Assembly (NCBI GenBank): GCA_008931825.1 | Contig: QXVZ01027236.1 | Location: 1-22,067 of the forward strand | Reading direction: 5' to 3' | DNA: 22,067 bases | Origin: Phallusia fumigata | Lineage: Eukaryota > Chordata > Ascidiacea > Phlebobranchia > Ascidiidae | Shown: one piece after another, positions 1-9,100 of the stretch | Layout of the letters: the number at the start of each line of letters is the position of its first letter | Position numbering within the stretch: the stretch's first letter is position 1 | Program-made: the position numbers and the translations under genes | Notes under the pieces: generated by a model | The model's database searches: none | What the model was told of the DNA's origin: nothing | What the model saw: only the letters and a program-made list of their open reading frames with translations

Positions 1-22
1 CGACTTGGTTCTAACTGTGCAG

Positions 23-109
23 ATGTCAAGATACCCTGTTCTGCGTGAAGAAACAGATCGTGTTGTCAGCACCAATGTCAGACACAAAGAAAATGCCACC
101 AAAGATCAG
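23..109 (+). CDS. DNM: dynamin exon: end of middle/stalk domain
   Basis: Translates as 29 residues starting [18 protein letters not shown] and ending NATKDQ, aligning with the vertebrate stalk segment around YPRLREEMERIV...TKEQ. The acceptor is the CAG at 20-22. The reading frame stays open to the window start, but the residues that would precede do not match the stalk helix, so an intron boundary at 22/23 is preferred. The donor CAG|GTTGTC at 110 is weak but keeps phase 0, as both alternative exons downstream need. Confidence 0.85.
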
Positions 110-3100
110 GTTGTCAATTGTCACTGTTTGAATTTTCAGAAGCCAACAAACTGTGATTAAAAAAACCAACATTGACCAAAGTTCATTGCAACCACATTTC
201 ATTATTGATGCTGTAAAGACAAAACTATAAACCCAAAATCTAATCAATACTTACAGCCCATGCGGGGACTGCATTCTAATCAGAATAAGTGACTCTATAA
301 AGCCAAATCTTTAATTACCCTACATGGAAATAATATCCTGGGGTTTTGCGTTAAAACTTTGTTAACCGATTTTGACATTTTCTCAGATTATTAAGCTGGT
401 TGATTTCGAACTTTCTTATATTAATACCAATCATGATGACTTCATAGGCTTTGCTAAGTAAGTGTCCTGCTAGAGATAACCTAAAGGCTCGAGCATGACT
501 GCAAAAGAGATGCATAAAATCCAATGAGCACTGAGACCAAATTTGATGGGTTTTTGTCAGCTAGTTTCACCAACACCAATGTAGTTGGATGCCTTTAGTT
601 CAAATTAATTGATCAGTTTGGGAGTAAAATTTGTTTTGCTCTGAAATTTGCATGCAACAGCGGTTTCTTTTCTGTTTTGGCAGTGTACAATATTTACACT
701 TAAACTGTGGACTTTCAAGAGGGGTAAAAGATATATTAAGAGCCAGTCCAGCTAGTTAAATTACACCCCACTGCAAAGATTTATCTCTTTAACTAAAGAA
801 ACTTCTTTATGTTGTTATCCCACGAAGCTAATAAAGCAACGATGGCCAGTTTTGTGAAGATTTTCTGCTAAATTTCGTCCTACTCATAAAAAAATTGTTG
901 CTGTTAAAGATGAAGTCGGATGATATGCTTGGGAGGAGGGAAAATAAAACATAAGACTAGTTCATAAAATAATTCTCAAACAAGCACTAACCACCTTTTA
1001 TACCCTTCAGAAGTAATTCATGATGTTTTTACTCCTGATTTTGACCTTGCAGCTTATTTATGCATTATTTTAGCATAAAATATTTGGTGGATTTGACTAC
1101 TTTTACAGCTAGTAGGTATGGTCATGGTTTTGTGCCATCTTGTGAGTTTGACCCTATAGCCAAAGTGGTCACATTTTTCTTGTGTGGTTTGACTTGTACC
1201 TCCTATAGTGGGCAAACTTGAAAATTTGGACAATTTTATAGGCAATCGCCATCGCTGCCATACAATTTGAGATTATGCATAGTTGCCGAAAAATCAATAG
1301 CAACAAATTGACCTGCTTGAGCTTGGCCTTTTTAACTCAAGCAGTTTGGATTTAATTTAGCCTGCCTCATTTTTGTGTATCTCTTCTGCAGTCGTTGTAG
1401 TATCATTAAGCTTTATGTTTTATTGTGTTGTGCTGTTTATTTGCTCCTAGGTCAACTTTTTGCTAGACTGCGAGATCTCATACATTAACACAAACCATGA
1501 GGACTTTATTGGTTTCGCCAAGTAAAGCAAAAATTTTCCCATTGATTTTCCACTTAATTTTTTTTCAACTTTTGCATGTTGACAATTTTCCACTTTTTTA
1601 ATTTTTAATTATTGTTTGAGAAATAAAATGTTACTTTTCACTTTAAACTTTATGATGAGAAAAAGGTAATTGTTAGAAACACCATCTACATACTAAACAG
1701 CAAACTATTATATTGCATGTATTGTATCAAGGAAGATTAGAAAATTCCCAAACTGATAAAAGGTTGCTTAAGCCCACAAGTATTATGACAAAATTTAAAC
1801 TTAGGCAAATTATTGAAATAATTTTGTACTGTTTGTGCATGAAATGAATATATGTGAGTGTAACGAAACTGAGAATCTAATAATGCAATTTTAAAACTTT
1901 TTAATTGAATTTGGGGTTTATGTTTGGTTGGTTCATGATTTTCAGCATGTAGGGCCACAAAAGATTTAAAGCAAAATATTCCATGGTGATAAAAAGGAAA
2001 ACTCAAACGTTAACAGCCATGTGCAATTTATGTTAAATGCCTTAAAAACATACCACATGTAGTCTGCATGCTAGCAATTGAACCAACCTAGGTTAACTTA
2101 TGTTGCAATTACACAGTAACCTGTGACAACAATATACAAAATTAAAAGCCACTGTAATTTTACCCATGCTAAATTGATGCGAGTCAAAAATAATGTATTG
2201 AATGTACCTAAATTTATTATTATGTACAACCTTTATTTCATCTGCACAGTATTTTTATCACTTTAATTTTTTTATGGCAGTGCATCACAGAAGGGTGTTG
2301 ATCGAGGGACCAAAAAGAAAGTTGTGGGAAACCAGGTCAGTTTCAATGCTAACTACAACTATGTATAGTTGTGCACTTCACAAAGTAGCTCCCATAACTA
2401 ATGTTTGACCTGTTCACATGCAACATGTTTGGATGCTTGAAGCAAGTTTTGTAACAAGCTTTTTGCCCAGATGTAACATTCAGGCTCCTGTTCAAAAATA
2501 TGAAATGGTTTGAAATAATTAATTGTATGTTTGCGTTATGCTAAGAATTCGTATGTTTGGGCTGTTTTTTTTTCTAACTTTTATTACATCAAAGACTTCT
2601 CCAAAAGTTTAAAGCAGCTTTTGCCCCAAGCTTGTTATAAAGTTTGGTTCAAGAAGTAGATACACCTTGGTAGCCAAACTACATGCATTCACCTAAACAT
2701 GCACTTTGATGTTTGTGCTTGATTAATATTGCACGCTTGACAGATGCAAATATTTTGTAAGTTTGAATGTTTATGTTTAAAGTTTTGACTGTTTAAATCC
2801 CTTGATTACAAATAATATTGATTTTTTTAATATCACTGATATTGAACTTGCACAAAAATGTAAACTTTTGTTACTAGGACTTTAATTGGTGTCAACTTTG
2901 ACTTATTGTAATGATTGATTTTGTTTTTCACTTGAAAGAAATGTTTGCATGTCAAACATTAAAATCAGTGTTTTGCTTTACTAATGTGTATGTTTGTTTG
3001 TTTATTGTTGTTAAACAGGAGGTAAGCATCACTAGCATGCACAATATCTTTTTTATTTGGTTTCAAAAACTGAACTTGGCAAATAAACTTTGAGTTGGGG

Positions 3101-6100
3101 TTAAACAACTAATATGGGGGTTTTTGCACAGAATGCTTTGTTGTCCATGGTAACTGCTCTGACATTGTCGGTCTTAAAATTGGAACAGCGCCCTTTTTCT
3201 CTAAAGGAGGATACCCATTGTTTTCACTCTTTTTTTTCCTAAAGGTTTTGCATTTACCTTTGACATAAAGTGTTTGACCAGTTCAAATGTAACTTTTATA
3301 GATAGTACATCCATATATTTTGATCTCATAGCACCAGTGCTCTCCCCTCTAAACTGGAAAGAAGTGTTTTTGAACAGCTTTAATGTATTTAGGCTAAATA
3401 CACCACAAACAAATTGTTTGAATGTGATTTTGGTTTTGATTATAAATAAATGTAATAAGTGACCATAACTACTCGTCCAAGCAAACTATCAGATTATAAA
3501 CAAATACTTGAATTAGATGAATGTTTGACAGTTTGTAGAACATGCCATTACGTTATTATTAATATGTTTGACTCTGTAGCCCCCCCCCCCCCAAATTATT
3601 CTTGGTTCAATTGCATTGACCTGCTAGCCCCCTGAAGTTAGTAGTTATAGTCATGGTGGTGTGTCATTCTGTTTTCTTTGGTAAACGCTATAATCACAAA
3701 CCAAACAATAATCATAAATGTGTGCTACTTTTTTGTGTACACTTTCATATATCCTACAATTATTTAAAAATGCATAATCAACAACATTGCATGTAAAACA
3801 ACCAGGCCACAAAAACTTTAGGTAGTTACCAATGTAAATCAGGGATAGACTGTTTACACTTTTTTGAATTAAGTCATAGTGTATGTGGAATAGCAATATG
3901 GTGAAAGCAAGCCTTCTACTATCTATACTTGGAATCTCCAACTTATACTATTTAGTATTTACTGCTCCAAGCAGTAAGGTTACTCCCCTCCTCCAAACAG
4001 CTAGGTTACTTTCCTCCATTCATTGCATCTGGTGCAATTAACTTTGAATCACATGTGTTTGCCTACTAACTGTATGTTGCATTTTATTGTGACCAGGACA
4101 TGGTAAGCACCGTGGTTGTGTGTCGTGGTGTCAGGTTTGGTGCAAACATCCACAAATGCCTGCTTGCATGCGGACCATTCACAAACTCCTAACTTAACTG
4201 CTACTTAATGATGTTGTTAATTTGATGTGTGTTTAGTATTGTGTAGCTGGTTGGTTTTGGGCCTAAAGATTTAAAAATGGTAATGTTCTTATTCCTGTAG
4301 GTTATTGAACCGAACAAATATGGCAGCAATATTAATTATGTATTTAAATGATCACTAATTTGCCTAGTGTGTGTGCAAAACAGAAACCCAAAACTCCTAA
4401 GGACCATCAGGAATATTTATATTGTAACAAAAATTTCGGTTTATCAACACCCAAACGTTTTCTTCGAACACGAAATTAGGTTGCTAATGAATGTAGAAAT
4501 AAATGATCGTGCATACTTACCTTTTCTTCACATTGTATCAATGAATCATCTGTTTGGTGCTTATCATCATAAATTAAAATTCATACAGCCACTAACCTAG
4601 AAAACTCTCATGTGCATGGCTCCACATTGTTTACAGCACAGCATATGTTTTGTTGCTATACATAACCAAGCAAACTGTTATAGCCTGCCCTGGCAGTAGA
4701 TATAGTGTAGCTGTAGTTATTGTAAACATCTAAACATAAATATAGTTCTGACAAGTAACTTTTCAGTGGCAACTTGGTGTAATGATTATTCAATGTTTAT
4801 GATCATTGTATTGAATGCAGGTTATCCGTAAAGGTTGGCTCACAATGCACAACTTAAGTTTTATCCGAGGAGGATCCAAGGAGTTCTGGTTTACTCTCAG
4901 TGCTGAGACCTTGCAGTGGTATAAAGATGACGAGGTCTGTAAAATAAAAGCAAATTTGTAATTATTGACACACAAATTTTTCTAAAACTTTAAAACAAAG
5001 TTTAACAAAAAACATAGTGTTATACCAGTGCTGTAATGACTGTAATGACAATCGGTATATATCTTGCTTTTAAAGTCCCTGTGTCATTAAAGGCCTTCAT
5101 TTAACTCAAGGCCCTGCACTCAAAATTTTGAGTTTAACTTAGGTTACTGCTCATTAAACATTTAACTTGACTCGAGTCACAACTCGTTTACAAGTAATGA
5201 AGTAAATTAAACATTTTAACTACAAAATTACTACTTAACCAATTTTATTAACATATCCCCTTGTAGGAAAAAGATAAGAAATTTGTCCTGGCATTGGATA
5301 ACATTCGCATGAGGGAGTTGGAAAAAGGATTCATGTCAAGCAAATATGGATTTGCTTTGTTCAGCACAGAATCTCGAAATGTGTACAAGGATTACCGGTA
5401 GGCAAATATGAGAGATTGTCGTTTTGGGACATTAAAAATTTGTCAATTGCCAACTTAGGGGACACTGACTTCTCTCACTTTACCATTCAGAGATAAGGCA
5501 ATCTTGTTTAATGGTGACCTGGGTAACAGCTTTTACCTAATGACTTGTCCCAAGATTTCCATGCTACGATTGGCTGATGCAGACACAATAAAGGATTGTG
5601 GGAATTCCTTTAAACCGAAATATGTGTCGTCGCTAATTTTTCCATTTTGGGGAATTTTCTAAGTCATAATATTGAACCCCCTTTTTAAAATTTCTGGATG
5701 TGCCCCAGTATAAACTTGTATGTATGATTTCCAGCATTGGAGAAAATCCACTCTTCAGTTTTGGTTTTAGTCTGCACCCTTAATTGTCTAACAGCCACAT
5801 AGTTAAAGCAGTTTGACCTAAATGTCAAAAAAGGGGAAACATTCATGTTGAGTGAAATGGCACGCTGAAGTCACAGATTAACAGTTACTCAGGTGTCCGG
5901 ACCGATGTGTTGCTGCTGTAAGAAACAAAACTGTGGGGGAAATAAGTGGTTCATAAGTGTAGGTGCCATGAAAAAGCTTTCAGTGTCGGTTGGTGACATC
6001 ATTTTTTTCTGCTGTGTTTCGAAGCTTGACAACATCTCCTGGCCAACCAATGTGAAACAACAGGGATAATAAAATCTCGCTAGCTGAGGCAAGGAAAGGA

Positions 6101-9100
6101 CCATTTAAGTGTGTATTCGCTCGCTGAAGATCAACACACTTTCTGAAACATTTTTTAAGCCTTGTTGACTTTTCGAAAAACGTTGCTGATCTATTGTTTT
6201 TCCGCAGACAATTGGAACTTTCTGCTGAGTCTCAAGACACCGTGGATAGTTGGAAAGCTTCATTGTTGAGAGCAGGAGTTTACCCTGAGCGCACAACCGA
6301 GGTTCGAATGAACTGCGTCATTATGAAACGCTCGACTCTCGAGTGTTTCGAAACTTGTATGACGTCACTGTCTGATAAGTTAAAATTCGTGACAAGCCCC
6401 TAGTTTTCATTGGGCTTAAATTTCCGCTGATTAAGTGAAATAAGTCATGTTGGTATTTTTTTAAGTTTTGGTGGTATAAGCTCGGGGTAGCCAACTGAAA
6501 TCCAGCAAATAATGTTAACACTGAATACTCAAGTTGGGACTTGGATGTAACGCGTATATTGGGTGATAATTATCTTCGTGCCTTACTTTTAAGCTCAGCC
6601 GAGCACCGAATATAAAAAACTGCTCAGCTCAGCATCGATTACTTATTCCGATACCATCCCCAGTGTATGCCTCCACTGATCAGTTTTGTAATTTTTCATT
6701 CGCGCGTTGAACTTGTTTTGTCAAGCAAACTCTGTAAGCTATCGAATGTCACAGCCACGTTGCTTTATTTGATTCAACACTTCTAGTCTAAGTTGCAGTG
6801 AACCAACTAATCGGTTGAAATTTTGATAAAACCACCAATATGAGTATGATTCGTCCGAAGTCTGAAACAACACAAACCGCCCCAATCCAGTTTTAGTGTT
6901 TTTGACCGATCCGATGCACTTAACCTTGAAGCGTTAATCACAACAGCTTGTTTTTGGTTTTGTAAACAAATACGTTTGTTTGTTTTTTAATTATTTGTAC
7001 CTCAGGTTTACCAAATTCCAAAACTTTGGACTTTGTTTCGTTTCTGGTCCGGTTTGAACATTAGCCGCTTTGTGCCTCCCGGTGCGACTCTGATTGTAAA
7101 CCTTATTTTGTCTATGTGTAGAAGGAAAGCTCTTCGTCATCACCTAGCGGCAACGACTCGTCAGGTTCACTTGATCCACAGTTGGAGAGACAAGTTGAAA
7201 CCATTCGCAATTTGGTGGACAGTTATATGGCTATCGTCAACAAAACTATCCGCGATCTTGTACCGAAGATTATCATGAACATCATGATCAACCAGGTAAG
7301 AAGATTATGTTTGTAATGTGCAATAGATTCCCGAAACAGCCATAGGTGTAAAAACGCCTAGCATGCCCAGAGTTCTGTTGTGATTTTTGTAAGTTTGCAC
7401 AAAAAATTGTTGTATTTCTAACTATTTTCTTTTTTCTTTAGACAAAAGATTTTATCAGTACTGAAGTTTTGGCTCACCTATATTCTAGTGGAAATGCTGT
7501 AAGTTTTTATGAATCCCTTACCAAAGGGGACACATCTTGGTTTCGTTTTTTTCTTTCCAAGGCCGGTTTGTTCCTCCCATCTAGAAAGTCGTTTAAATAT
7601 GTTCAAATTTGCACACATGATAGACAGATGTCTGAAGTTGTACACAGGTAACGCTTAACCCTAGTTCCAAATATGTTTTTGAACGCTGACTGGTTTGCCC
7701 TAAACGCAAAACGACGCGACTGTTATTGACATGGCTCATCCCATGCGTTAAGCTTACAGAAAAGCATGCTGTAATTAAATACAGGTATTTGACTTAATAG
7801 TGACGTCAAACACGTATATTTTAAAAGTGTCGTAGAATGTATATTCCATTCGCAGAACAACTTGATGGAAGAATCAGCTGAAGAAGAGGAACGACGAGAC
7901 ACGATGGTGAAAATGTACAACAGCTTGAAGGAGGCACTCAAAGTGATGGGAGATATTAACATGAAGGTAGAATTTTTCTTCAGAAACCTTATTTACTATT
8001 TAAAAAAGCCTCAAAGTTCAAGAACTTCGCGATGTAGGCAAACACAGTCATGTTAAATCAAAATTTCATTGTTCTGAAACAAGCGACTGAACTTAGCACT
8101 GTGATGGTCCTTTACAGCAGGGGTGTGCAACCTTTATTACTGTAGGGCCAAAACCGCCGACCGCACCATCGTATAACATAGCTTGACTAGATTTTACTGC
8201 ATATCAAAAACTCTAATGAGAATGAGCATTCTGTTTACAAAGGCAAGGAAAAGTTAAAATTCGTAAGTAAAGCTTTGTTCAACTAAATTCGAATAAAGAT
8301 CCGGGAGGCAATGTTACGGCATGCATCATAGGCATCGATTTTTAGCAATTTTTTTTTCGTGTGGGGTGGCGAAATGATCAAATCCGAGCGGTCCGACACA
8401 TGATAAAATTACGCAACGTGCGCCCGTTGGTTTATTGTGATATTATACTCTCTGTTATCGCTAATATTATCGGTGCAAAAGCAACAATCCAGGAAATTTC
8501 TGGGGTGGTAGCACAGAATTTTTATAATGGCTGCCACCATAGAAATTTTCAGTGGGGTGGCCGCCACCCCGGGAATCGACGCCTATTGCGTGGATAATAA
8601 ATAGGACTTTGTCGGTTGCGCAAATCTGTGTAAAATCAAAAGGAATCGTTCACAGGGCATGCTCTAAATCGTTTACCGCCGCACTCATTTCAAAACCCGT
8701 ACCTCTACGCGGGCCGCACGATTTCTAATACCGGCCGCACTTTGCACGCCCCTGTTTTAAACTACTATTATTTTACTTTGGTATAGACTGTACAAACCAA
8801 CCTTCCACCTCCCGTCGACAATTCGTGGATTCATGAGGAACCCCAACAATCATCACCAAACCATGTTTCGAATGGCTTCAACAATCTTGCTCCATCGCGT
8901 CAGAGGTAAAACGACCTTTACGTATCTATCTGTTTGTGTCTATTAACCTGTTCTAGTTATATTGATGTATTTTCAGCAACACTATTGTGCTGAACGAGCA
9001 TAGTCGCACAGGCAGTGCTTCGCAAAACCCCTTACTCTGTAAAATATAGTCAATGCGATGTACCACCCTGTTCGTCACAAATGTTCGTTATGATTAAAGG

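Larger units (their letters stand above)
2336..4820 (+). other. long dynamin intron before the PH domain
   Basis: About 2.5 kb with no recognisable gene. It holds the two microexon candidates, fragments of the dispersed repeat (3184-3280 and 3567-3680) and a C13 run at 3580-3592. A pyrimidine-rich TTCTTATTCCTGTAG ends at 4300, but the sequence after it has no matching donor in a useful frame. Confidence 0.6.

Noticed and set aside
4301..4350. Exon-like start GTTATTGAACCG after a strong acceptor
   Set aside because: No donor in a usable phase, and the sequence does not resemble dynamin; the true VIRKGW exon is at 4821.
8361..8597. 78-codon open frame on + strand
   Set aside because: Falls almost wholly inside the nested inverted-repeat element; random frame.
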